Below, piece by piece: positions 18,781-26,013 of a stretch of 64,000 bases of DNA (positions are counted from its first letter, which is position 1; each line of letters starts with the position of its first letter). This stretch comes from Ferrimonas gelatinilytica (GTDB lineage Bacteria > Pseudomonadota > Gammaproteobacteria > Enterobacterales > Shewanellaceae). The notes under the pieces were generated by a model that was not told the origin of the DNA, did no database searches, and saw only the letters and a list, made by a program, of their open reading frames with translations. The stretch covers positions 69,123 through 133,122 of the forward strand of contig NZ_BAABLF010000029.1 of the NCBI RefSeq assembly GCF_039544205.1, given 5' to 3'. Both the position numbers and the translations under genes were made by a program.

Positions 18781-20172
18781 ATGTCTGAGCCGACTGCCCT
18801 GAGCCTTCTTCCCCCTTTTGTTGTCCTGGTCCTGGCTATCCAGCTGCGCCGCCCTATCCTGGCGCTGGTCATCGGTGCCTGTACCGGCCTGTTTCTGATC
18901 TCCGCCAACCCCCTCGATGTACTGGATAACTTTGCCGCGACCTCGCTCAAAGTGATGCAGGATGAAACCATCGGCTGGCTGCTGCTGGTGTGCGGCGGCT
19001 TCGGTTCGCTGATCGCCCTGCTGATCCGGGCCGGCGGCGCCTTCGCCTTTGGCGAGCGGGCTCTATTGTTGGCCAAAGGACGCAGATCCTCCCTGCTGAT
19101 GACCAGCTTTCTCGGCCTCATCATCTTCATCGATGACTACCTGAACGCCCTCACCGTTGGCGAGACCATGAAGCGGGTCACCGACAAGCTGAAGATCTCC
19201 CGGGAGATGCTGGCCTACGTAGTGGACTCCACCGCGGCACCGATCTGCGTGCTGGTTCCCCTTTCCACCTGGGCCGTGTTTTTCGGCGGTCTGCTGGAGA
19301 GCGACGGTGAAGGCTCAGGGATCGCGCTCTACATACAGGCGATCCCCTACATGTTCTACGCCTGGCTGACCCTGGCTGTGATGCTGCTGGTGATCGTCGG
19401 CGCCATCCCGCTGTTCGGCCCCATGGCCCGGGCGGAAGCCCGCGCCATGGCCGGCCACGCCGGTCAACTGCCCGAGCCGGCCCAGCAGCAGGAGGCGCTG
19501 GAGCGTACCCTGGACGCCAACGCCCTCAAGGCGATGGAGGAGGAGTTCGCCACCCGCCACCGCAACGGCCGACTGCGCCACTTCTTGCTGCCGCTGGTGC
19601 TGCTGGTAGGCTCGACCCTCTACTTCGAGATCGACATCTGGAAAGGCCTGCTGGTAACCCTGCTGGCCACCCTGGTCTACTTCCGTGCCGCCGGCCTGAT
19701 GACCCTGCCGGAAGCGATGGAGCAGATGGTGGACGGCTTCAAGACCATGCTGCCAGCCGTTGGCACCGTGATGGCGGCTTTCATCTTCAAGGAGGTGTCA
19801 GACCAGCTGCAACTGCCACAGTTCGTCATCGACAGCCTGCTGCCCTACATGAGCGCCTCAATGCTGCCTGCACTGGTGTTCCTGGCGATGGCGTTGCTGG
19901 CCTTTGCCACCGGCTCCTCCTGGGGGATCTTCGCCGTCTCCATCCCCATCGTGATGCCGCTGGCCCACGCCGTTGGCGCCGACATCCCGCTGACCATCGG
20001 TGCCCTGCTGTCCGCCTCCTCCTTCGGCAGCCAGGCCTGCTTCTACAGCGACTCGACGGTACTGGCCGCCCAGGGTTCCGGCTGCGACCTGATCAGCCAC
20101 GCGGTCACCCAGCTGCCCTACGCGCTGATCGCCGCGGTGCTGACCTTCATCGGCTTCGTGCTGATCGGTTAA
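18781..20172 (+). CDS. NhaC-family Na+/H+ antiporter (or LysW-like amino-acid carrier)
   Basis: A 463-residue membrane protein with about eleven hydrophobic helices. The block GLIIFIDDYLNALTVGETMKR and the STAAPICVLVPLSTWAVF segment are hallmarks of the NhaC/ion-transporter superfamily. Members exchange Na+ for H+ or move amino acids such as lysine (LysW) with Na+; the substrate cannot be settled from sequence. The chosen start MSEPTALSLLPPF has AAGGA ten bases upstream; 31 in-frame codons before it look non-coding and contain the hairpins described separately. Monocistronic, closed by a strong terminator. Confidence 0.85.
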   Translation: MSEPTALSLLPPFVVLVLAIQLRRPILALVIGACTGLFLISANPLDVLDNFAATSLKVMQDETIGWLLLVCGGFGSLIALLIRAGGAFAFGERALLLAKGRRSSLLMTSFLGLIIFIDDYLNALTVGETMKRVTDKLKISREMLAYVVDSTAAPICVLVPLSTWAVFFGGLLESDGEGSGIALYIQAIPYMFYAWLTLAVMLLVIVGAIPLFGPMARAEARAMAGHAGQLPEPAQQQEALERTLDANALKAMEEEFATRHRNGRLRHFLLPLVLLVGSTLYFEIDIWKGLLVTLLATLVYFRAAGLMTLPEAMEQMVDGFKTMLPAVGTVMAAFIFKEVSDQLQLPQFVIDSLLPYMSASMLPALVFLAMALLAFATGSSWGIFAVSIPIVMPLAHAVGADIPLTIGALLSASSFGSQACFYSDSTVLAAQGSGCDLISHAVTQLPYALIAAVLTFIGFVLIG

Positions 20173-20201
20173 GCCCGCCCTGGACATCCCGGCCTCCATA
20201 G

Positions 20202-20229
20202 AAAACGGCGTCCACTGGACGCCGTTTTT
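20202..20229 (+). terminator. Intrinsic terminator after the antiporter gene
   Basis: Stem ACGGCGTCC / GGACGCCGT with loop ACT, then TTTTTG; same hairpin as the one behind uvrA. Confidence 0.85.
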
Positions 20230-20330
20230 GTTGGTTTCCGCTGATGTGGCGCAGGGTTCGAGAGGAGCTTTGATTTTGGGGTCGGCTGCGCCGTGAGGCT
20301 TATGCGTTATCTGATCTTTCTTTGCCGGGA
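20202..20330 (+). repeat. Terminator-bearing repeat, copy 2
   Basis: Copy of the element at 17122-17220, extended by the short repeat also found at 18362-18402, and followed at 20369-20388 by a 20-base identity to 17484-17503. No gene lies between 20173 and 20612. Confidence 0.65.
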
Positions 20331-20612
20331 GCGACCCGGCGGCCGGTCAGAGGCTTTCGCCTCTCCCCCTCCGTTGACCACTCGGGCCTTATGCATTTAA
20401 CCGTTCCTGCTCTATTGCCCACTTAAGCGGCCAAATCCGGCCGTTCGCGAGGATGGCCAACTTTCACCACTTGGATTCTCTGTTTCGCCCAGAGAACAGC
20501 ATCAAACTAGACCTAACACATTGATTGAATTGGAGTCACTTGTTAGGTTGGTCTCACTTTCGCCGGTGTTAATGCGCCCCTTCAGGTGTCCACAGGCGCA
20601 ATAAATCCACTG

Positions 20613-21102
20613 TTATAAGCCCTCGGAGGTTCAGTGAGAAATAAAATGCTTCGGCAAAAATTAGCATTTGCGAGTTTATCTCCAGTAATGGTGCCGGGGT
20701 TTATCTTCTATACATTAGTTCACGGCTACTACGAAAAGGTTTTTCTTTTTAGCTTAATATTATTAGCAGGCATTCACCTCTTTAATAAATACTATAAATT
20801 TTTTGTTAAAGCTGATGGTTTTATTAAAAGGTTTATTTGGTCATTTGTTCTAGTTAACACATCAATGGTAATAATGACTTTTGCTCCTGAGGCAAAAAAT
20901 GCTTTTGCCGGAGTTGTATTATTTCTATATACGCCATCGATGATTATTGCTGTCAATATGCTAACAGGTAGCAAAGTGGCACATAAGGTTGCAATGTATT
21001 GCAAAAAGGGCTTATAACAAGCAATTCAACAGGGATAAAAAACTTGCGTGCTATTCGCTTCGCTCAATTTTAGCCCACAATTTTTTACCCGTTAATCGGG
21101 CG
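20613..21102 (+). mobile_element. Integron gene cassette 1
   Basis: Starts at the core site G^TTATAA (G at 20612) and ends at G^TTATAT (G at 21102). It holds one AT-rich gene (20634-21017) and the attC site 21012-21108. The composition is far more AT-rich than the rest of the window. No attC-like structure precedes 20612, so the left boundary is either an attI-like or a secondary insertion site. Confidence 0.8.
20634..21017 (+). CDS. Cassette-borne small membrane protein of unknown function
   Basis: A 127-residue protein with about three hydrophobic segments (roughly residues 15-50, 65-83 and 88-108) and several lysines between them, so it probably sits in the inner membrane. I do not recognise a family. 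The GTG start has GGAGG four bases upstream; an ATG four codons later is possible but badly spaced. The stop codon TAA is part of the attC site that follows, as is usual in compact integron cassettes. Codon use is AT-rich (many AAA, TTT, ATT), unlike the neighbouring chromosomal genes, indicating acquisition by transfer. Confidence 0.7.
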   Translation: MRNKMLRQKLAFASLSPVMVPGFIFYTLVHGYYEKVFLFSLILLAGIHLFNKYYKFFVKADGFIKRFIWSFVLVNTSMVIMTFAPEAKNAFAGVVLFLYTPSMIIAVNMLTGSKVAHKVAMYCKKGL

Positions 21103-21108
21103 TTATAT
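21012..21108 (+). other. attC recombination site 1
   Basis: Begins TTATAACAAGC and ends ATCGGGCGTTATATT. The two arms are complementary over most of their length (GGGATAAAAAA opposite TTTTTTACCC; TATAAC opposite GTTATA) with a few unpaired bases, giving the long bottom-strand hairpin that IntI recognises. About 97 bases long. Confidence 0.85.
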
Positions 21109-21634
21109 TGCAGGGAAGTATGATTAAACATCTGGCTCTATTATTTTTGTTTTTACCGTGGTGCTCAGTTGCTACTACGGATATGGCATTTATTTCCGAG
21201 AAAATAATTACGCCTGAGCAAGCGAGTGGGCTTGGTATTCACAGGCTAACCTCTGGCAATGATTCGAGCTGGAATGTATTAGTTTATCCTTCCAAAAACG
21301 CTAATAATGAGCCAGTCGCAGAGGCATCAATTGCATTTACTATTAATGGTAAAGAAGTAGCATTGGTACTTTCTAAAATAAGTAATTTTGAACAGACAAG
21401 TTTCAAACGTTCAGATATCGTTTTAGATATCAACTCTGGTGTTATCGTAAGTTTAGCAATTACATATGGCGCTCAACGCTTGGTACTAGATGATATTACC
21501 AACTTAAAATCAAGAGATTACGAAACGTTTGCAAAGCAATATAACAAACGCCTTAACTCCGACAATGATTAGTTGTCATGGTTTTGGCAAACAACGCAAA
21601 AAGCCATGCCAACACATTGCGTGTTAGGCGGGCG
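21103..21634 (+). mobile_element. Integron gene cassette 2
   Basis: Runs from TTATATT after attC1 to the G of GTTAATC at the end of attC2. One gene (21120-21572) fills it. The right boundary is followed within seven bases by a chromosomal 139-bp repeat. Confidence 0.8.
21120..21572 (+). CDS. Cassette-borne secreted protein of unknown function
   Basis: A 150-residue protein with an N-terminal signal peptide (MIKHLALLFLFLPWCSVATT; cleavage near residue 20), so it is probably periplasmic. The rest is a small soluble domain with alternating hydrophobic strands (NVLVYPSK, ASIAFTINGKEVALVLSK, GVIVSLAITYGAQRLVL). No known family is recognised. ATG at 21120 has AGGGA four bases upstream and lies only 17 bases after the cassette boundary; the stop codon lies inside attC2. 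AT-rich codon use marks it as foreign to this chromosome. Confidence 0.75.
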   Translation: MIKHLALLFLFLPWCSVATTDMAFISEKIITPEQASGLGIHRLTSGNDSSWNVLVYPSKNANNEPVAEASIAFTINGKEVALVLSKISNFEQTSFKRSDIVLDINSGVIVSLAITYGAQRLVLDDITNLKSRDYETFAKQYNKRLNSDND

Positions 21635-21640
21635 TTAATC
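21540..21640 (+). other. attC recombination site 2
   Basis: Begins TATAACAAACGCCTTAAC, as in Vibrio cholerae repeat-type attC sites, and ends TTAGGCGGGCGTTAATC. The arms pair well: CAATG...GTTGTCATGG opposite CCATGCCAACACATTG, and TTTTGGC opposite GCAAAAAG. About 100 bases long. Confidence 0.88.
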
Positions 21641-21646
21641 CATCTG

Positions 21647-21785
21647 AATAGCTGTTCCTAAATACGCTCAACTTTCGTGAAAGCTCAGGCACCCTGAGCT
21701 TGGCTACGGCTCTTAGGAACGAGGGCCTAGAACCGAGTTCCTAAGAGCTTTGTGCTCCAGCGCATCAGCTTGCCTTCGCGAATGG
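21647..21785 (+). repeat. 139-bp interspersed repeat, copy B
   Basis: Inverted relative to copy A (13989-14127) and the same length. It starts seven bases after the last attC site and carries the same central palindrome CTCTTAGGAAC...GTTCCTAAGAG. Confidence 0.75.
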
Positions 21786-21814
21786 TAGTGCGAAGCACGA
21801 TTCTGAACATTTAC

Positions 21815-22642
21815 TTAGAACACATAAATAAATCCGACCCCCACCTCGGCTTCATAGTCGCTACGCGCGATGGGGCTATCCTGAATGTCACTGCTGTAAT
21901 ATTCATAGACCGCCTCAGCAAAAATCTGCCAATTCTCGGCAACATACTGACGATAATTGTAATTGAATCCAACCGAGCGATATCCGCCGCTTAGGTCGGT
22001 CTCATCCAGTCCCGATGCGGCGGATTGCTCTGCATTGATACCAAAGTCTTTATTGGCATAATCGCTATCGTGAAACACCACAGCGAAAGCAATTTCATGG
22101 CCGGTCCCGTCCCACTTATCGCCGAAGCGGTACCCCACTCCCAAAAGACCAAGCGTGCCATTTTCACCGGCTACAACTCGGCCATCCAGCCAATAACGCC
22201 AATCGGTACCGAAAGCACGGCGAGCTTGCAGCACCAGTTCAACACCCTCGTCTCCATCACCGAGACCATCCAGATGCCCCTCGTCGGAATCACTTTCTTC
22301 ACGACCTTCGTCGAAGCCCACGGCGGCCTCGAGTAGCCACTTTTCGGCAGGAAGCCCGCGCCAGCCCAGCGCCTCCCCCGCCCAGTAGACAATGTGATTG
22401 CCTCTGCGCCATTGCACGGCACCGGCAGGATCAACTTCGAAGTCGTATTCATCCGAGCCCTCGTATGCGGACTCGTATTCAACCCCCACCCCCAGCCCGA
22501 AAGCCCAGCCATCTTCACCCCTGGTGAAGTCATCGAGCGAGGGTAAAGGCACCACAGCTTTTCTTTCCTCTTGCGCGAATGCGGTTTGAAAGAGAAGGCC
22601 ATGAATGAACATTGCCAACAGTAAACCTGTACCCTTTTTCAT
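21815..22642 (-). CDS. MipA/OmpV family outer-membrane protein
   Basis: A 275-residue protein with a signal peptide (cleavage after AFA, about residue 23) and an outer-membrane barrel of the MipA/OmpV type: GWAFGLGVGVEYESAYEGSD near the N terminus, RRGNHIVYWAGEALGWR, and a C terminus ending in a phenylalanine (GFIYVF), the usual barrel signal. MipA in E. coli scaffolds the lytic transglycosylase MltA with PBP1B; OmpV-like members can be porin-like. Which role applies here is unknown. Single gene with a weak ribosome site (GCGGGG), next to the integron cassettes. Confidence 0.8.
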   Translation of the reverse strand: MKKGTGLLLAMFIHGLLFQTAFAQEERKAVVPLPSLDDFTRGEDGWAFGLGVGVEYESAYEGSDEYDFEVDPAGAVQWRRGNHIVYWAGEALGWRGLPAEKWLLEAAVGFDEGREESDSDEGHLDGLGDGDEGVELVLQARRAFGTDWRYWLDGRVVAGENGTLGLLGVGYRFGDKWDGTGHEIAFAVVFHDSDYANKDFGINAEQSAASGLDETDLSGGYRSVGFNYNYRQYVAENWQIFAEAVYEYYSSDIQDSPIARSDYEAEVGVGFIYVF

Positions 22643-23045
22643 TTGGACCCCGCTCTAGTCTGTTTTGGGACAGCTTGGTGCCCCGTGAGATGGAGATTTG
22701 AGGCTAAGTATATGTCAACATTTTTTAGGGAGTTGCAGGGCAGCAAGGCCAAGATGAACAAAGTGTTGGGCAAGGGGATGAAAGCCAAAGAACTGAATGC
22801 GGTGGAATGGATACTTAGAGCGGACTTTGCCCCGGAACAAGGACGACCAAGTATCAGAGTCGACTCGCGCCAGAAGCGGACGAAAACAAGGTTCATCGAG
22901 AACTGGAGCCCGCTTTGCTGCCAAGGCAGCTAAAGATTGGGCTAAGCCGAACAGATCTACTCAGAGGCCACCCTGCCCAATCGATTGTTCTTGCCACACG
23001 GGGGCTCAGGACAAGATGAAGAATAGTTACTCCGTATGAGACGAG
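22643..23045. other. Spacer upstream of the MipA-like gene
   Basis: About 400 bases with no confident gene. A 73-codon frame starting at 22712 (plus) has GAGG eight bases upstream and a basic product (MSTFFRELQGSKAKMNKVLG...), but no similarity I recognise, so it stays a candidate only. The minus-strand frame 22639-22896 looks like its shadow. Confidence 0.3.
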
Positions 23046-23403
23046 CTACCTGAAGTACTGCTTGTGAACAACGCCTCTATCATCAATGGCCATCATAAAA
23101 TACGGAGAGTCTGCGGGCCATTCGAAGCGGATGACATTGATCGACTCCGGTAAAACATTTTGACTCAGTGGATGTGCATCCAGGGAAGCCGCCCAATACT
23201 CCACGGCTCTCTGTATCCGTTGGCTGAGGAATTGAGAAGGAGAGAAGCGGCCACTTCGCCATTCGATTGAAATATCATGGCCATTTAAGTGAATTTGCCT
23301 CAACTCGTAAATAACATAGTCATCATCGACATAGTTCCCAAAGCTGGTGAAGCTATGTCCGAAGTTATGAATGGCAGAATTGATGTTTTTTGTATTTCAT
23401 CAT
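23046..23403 (-). pseudogene. Small conserved-looking protein with a probable frameshift in an A6 run
   Basis: The ATG at 23403 (GGAG five bases upstream) or 23400 opens a frame that stops after about a dozen codons. If one base of the A6 run at 23386-23391 is removed, it continues into a frame without stops to 23046: MKYK-NINSAIHNFGHSFTSFGNYVDDDYVIYEL... ending VVHKQYFR, about 118 residues. The downstream part reads like a soluble acidic protein (INVIRFEWPADSPYF, MMAIDDRGVV). The family is unknown to me. A homopolymer sequencing error, a real mutation or a programmed slip would all fit. Without the shift only a TTG at 23303 could start the 85-codon remainder. Confidence 0.5.
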
Positions 23404-23532
23404 CCGTGCTCCGGAATCCATCCTGCCTAGTGTCGCCAACGATAGCGTTAGCCTTCACTCGGTTTCCCCAGGCTCGGACGCGGGGCATTGAGGCCGACTT
23501 AAGCCAACCCATGCCCCACCCTACTCGCCACC

Positions 23533-23967
23533 TTATTCAGGCTGAATAAGTAGCGCCTTCCTGGCGGCGGCTTTAATCTCTTCATCAATCTCGTCATCGA
23601 AAGAGAAAGAGTACGTTCGCCAACCATCCTTGACCTTGAAAAACTGGAACTCGAAACGCACGGGTTGTCGTGCATAAGTCACAATGTAAGTCACTTGAAC
23701 CAGGAGTTCGCCCACACTGAAAGTATCAACCCGATTGATATGCTGGATGGAGCCGACGAGGCCTTCTAAGGCAGAAAGCTGGGTTTTGATATTTTTGATC
23801 TGGTCTGGAATGGCAGAGACGTATGAATTTGACGAGTATATGGTATCAACCGCCTCATTAACTTTCCCACTGGAGTACAGATCAAAAAATTTATCGATAT
23901 CATCCTGATATTCAGCAGATTGCACCCCGAAAGAGAGGATAAAAAATGCAAAAAATAGTGCTCTCAT
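23533..23967 (-). CDS. Secreted hypothetical protein
   Basis: A 144-residue protein with a short signal peptide (MRALFFAFFILSFGVQSA, cleavage about residue 18), so periplasmic. The mature part begins with a helical acidic segment (YQDDIDKFFDLYSSGKVNEAVDTIY) and then strands (ELLVQVTYIVTYARQPVRFEFQFFKVKDGWRTYSFSFDDE), an order that recalls NTF2-like or DUF3887-type small domains, but I cannot assign a family. ATG at 23967 has GGTGGG four bases upstream. Single gene between the frameshifted gene and the peptidase pseudogene. Confidence 0.65.
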   Translation of the reverse strand: MRALFFAFFILSFGVQSAEYQDDIDKFFDLYSSGKVNEAVDTIYSSNSYVSAIPDQIKNIKTQLSALEGLVGSIQHINRVDTFSVGELLVQVTYIVTYARQPVRFEFQFFKVKDGWRTYSFSFDDEIDEEIKAAARKALLIQPE

Positions 23968-24134
23968 TTTCCCACCAAAGTATTAAGTCCGTTTAAATCT
24001 TACTGGCTGATTACAAGCCGGTTAAAGCGATAGCCACGCTATCAATAGCGGCCATTTAAATCAATCCGTTAATTCGTTTTGATGGCGGAAAACTGGGTAT
24101 CACCAGGAGATCGCTCGTTCGGTAAAACCGGGAA

Positions 24135-24766
24135 TTATCCAATCTCCGCCAGCATCTCGCGGTAGCTGGCCTGATTTGTCTCGGCAAAATTCGCCATTCC
24201 CGGCTTGGTCAGCAGTCTGGGGCCGCCGGGAATAAAGCTTCGGATGATCTTCTTCGGTTTCTCATGCCAGGCGATATCGAAGGCGGCCATCTTTGGAAAA
24301 AACTGCATCTGCGAGTAACCGGGAATATGGTCATGGATCCACCAGGCTAACGCCTGTCAGTCGCCGGTTCGTTCGTAGTAGGGCACAAAGGCATTGACGA
24401 TGATGCATACGGTGCCGCCCAGGTGCCCCTCGGCATCACGATAGTCCCAGATATGTCCGGCAAAGTTACTTTCGTTGCTCGCACAGTTGTACTGGTTACC
24501 GTTCTCGGCGCCCTTGGCATTGACCTCGGGAGAGCGGTAGGCCGACCGAATATTGATGCGACCAAACTGTGCCTGGATAGGCTCAAGCACACTCTTTCGC
24601 AGAGTGCCTGGCCGACCCGCATCGCCAAATCCGGGTGGTGCGGAATATTGGGGATCGACTCGATTTGCGATATTTCGGAGTAGAGAAACTCCCTCATAAA
24701 GAAGGATTCCGATAGTCGTACGCGCCCCAGCTTCTCGAGGCTGCGAACCGTCAGTGGCTTCTTCAT
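24135..24766 (-). pseudogene. Peptidase M15-like protein, broken by a frameshift and a stop
   Basis: The intact N terminus (ATG with AAGGAGG seven bases upstream) reads to ...LCERV near 24590, where two extra bases (GTGTGCTTG for GTGCTTG) shift the frame. The continuation LEPIQAQFGRINIRSAYRSPEVN...GHIWDYRDAEGHLGG is in another frame and reaches GERTGD-like residues, where TGA (24357-24359) replaces what is probably a TGG tryptophan codon. Reading resumes as QALAWWIHDHIPGYSQMQFFPKMAAFDIAWHEKPKK... to a TAA at 24135. Repaired, it is about 210 residues with the RSAYRS / H-x-D / AFDIAWHE pattern of M15-type D-Ala-D-Ala peptidase-like proteins. Clearly a recent pseudogene. Confidence 0.75.
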
Positions 24767-24882
24767 TTTACCCTCCTTGGGTGATCGGGTCGTAGGTCGT
24801 TCCCCGAACCTTCACCGTTGCCCAATGTGAGCCAAGGGCTCCGCCGGCCCGATCTTCATCCAAAGAAGACGGGGCAGCCCCG

Positions 24883-26013
24883 TTAGCCAATCCCCTCCAC
24901 CACTTCGACCAACTGCGCCATCTGCTCTGCACTGTTGTAGAGGTGGGGGGAGACGCGCACGCCACTGGCACGCTCATCGATGGCGATCCCCGCTGCCGCC
25001 AGCGCCGGAGCCAGCTGGGTCTGACGCGCACCGACATGAAGGATTAGACTGCCGTTGCGCTGCGCCTCCGTGCGTGGGGAAACCACCCGCTCGCCCAGGG
25101 CGTCGATCACCTGCCGCTGCAGTGCCAGGTTGTGTGCACGGATGACGTCGATACCGTGCTCCACCAGGCGCGCCACCGAGTGGGCGGCGATGGCGTAGGG
25201 GGCCACCGAGGGGGTGCCGCCCCAGAAGCGGTTGGCGCCGGGGTGGTAACGGAAGTCGTGGATATCCATCTCGAACGGCTGCGCGTGGGAGAACCAGCCC
25301 ACATCCTTGGGCTCGCACTCGGCGATCCGCGCCTCCGACAGCCAGAGGTAGCCGGCGCCCGGGCCGCCGCAGAGCCATTTCACGCAGGAGCCGAGCACGA
25401 AGTCCGGCGCCTGGCGGGACAAGTCGAGCGGCAGGATCCCCGCCGACTGGGCCACATCCACCAGGCTCAGGATTCCCCGCGACCGGGCCAGTGGCAGGAT
25501 CTCCGCCAACGGCGCCTGCTGACCGGTGTTGGAGTAGGCATGGCTGACAAACACCAGGCGGATCTCCGCCGTCATGGCGTCCGCCCAGACATCGGGATCG
25601 GTCACATCCGCTGAGACCGGGATGTAGCGGATCTGATCGCGACCGCCGGGAAGGGCATGCTGCAGGACATAGCCGATGGTGGGAAAGTCCTGCTCACTCA
25701 GCAACACCTTGCCCCCCGCCCGGGCCAGTTCTGGCAGGGCCATCACCAGCTTGGTCAGGCCGCTGGAGAGGTTGCTCTGGGGACAGAACCCCTCAGCAGA
25801 GACGGAAAAGAGCCGAGCCAGCGCGGCACGGAAACCGTCGATCGCCTGCAGCCAATGGGGCCAGATCGCCTCCCCCTGCTGCTGCCAGGGTTCAAAATAG
25901 TCGCGATGAAATGCCGCTTCGGCACTTTTCAGTGGTCGCCCCACAGAGTGGTTGAGCAGGTAGCTGCCACTGCCGAGGTGAAAATCGGCGGCGCTTAAGC
26001 GGGACTCAGTCAT
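24883..26013 (-). CDS. Kynureninase-like PLP-dependent aminotransferase class V protein
   Basis: A 376-residue fold-type I PLP enzyme. Asp186 in LVDVAQSAG should bind the pyridine nitrogen and Lys212 in GSCVKWLCGGPG should form the Schiff base; this K-W-L-C-GGPG context and the following GYLW are typical of kynureninase and its relatives. Length is slightly short of kynureninase (about 415). Start at 26013 overlaps the upstream PrnB-like gene by eight bases, so both form one unit. PrnB-like proteins belong to the heme dioxygenase superfamily of tryptophan dioxygenase, so an indole or tryptophan-derived substrate is a reasonable guess, not shown. Confidence 0.75.
   Translation of the reverse strand: MTESRLSAADFHLGSGSYLLNHSVGRPLKSAEAAFHRDYFEPWQQQGEAIWPHWLQAIDGFRAALARLFSVSAEGFCPQSNLSSGLTKLVMALPELARAGGKVLLSEQDFPTIGYVLQHALPGGRDQIRYIPVSADVTDPDVWADAMTAEIRLVFVSHAYSNTGQQAPLAEILPLARSRGILSLVDVAQSAGILPLDLSRQAPDFVLGSCVKWLCGGPGAGYLWLSEARIAECEPKDVGWFSHAQPFEMDIHDFRYHPGANRFWGGTPSVAPYAIAAHSVARLVEHGIDVIRAHNLALQRQVIDALGERVVSPRTEAQRNGSLILHVGARQTQLAPALAAAGIAIDERASGVRVSPHLYNSAEQMAQLVEVVEGIG

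Noticed and set aside
20500..20612. A third attC site to the left of cassette 1
   Set aside because: ACCTAACA...TGTTAGGT at 20513-20552 is an inverted repeat, but the sequence before the core GTTATAA has no arm complementary to it as in the two real attC sites.
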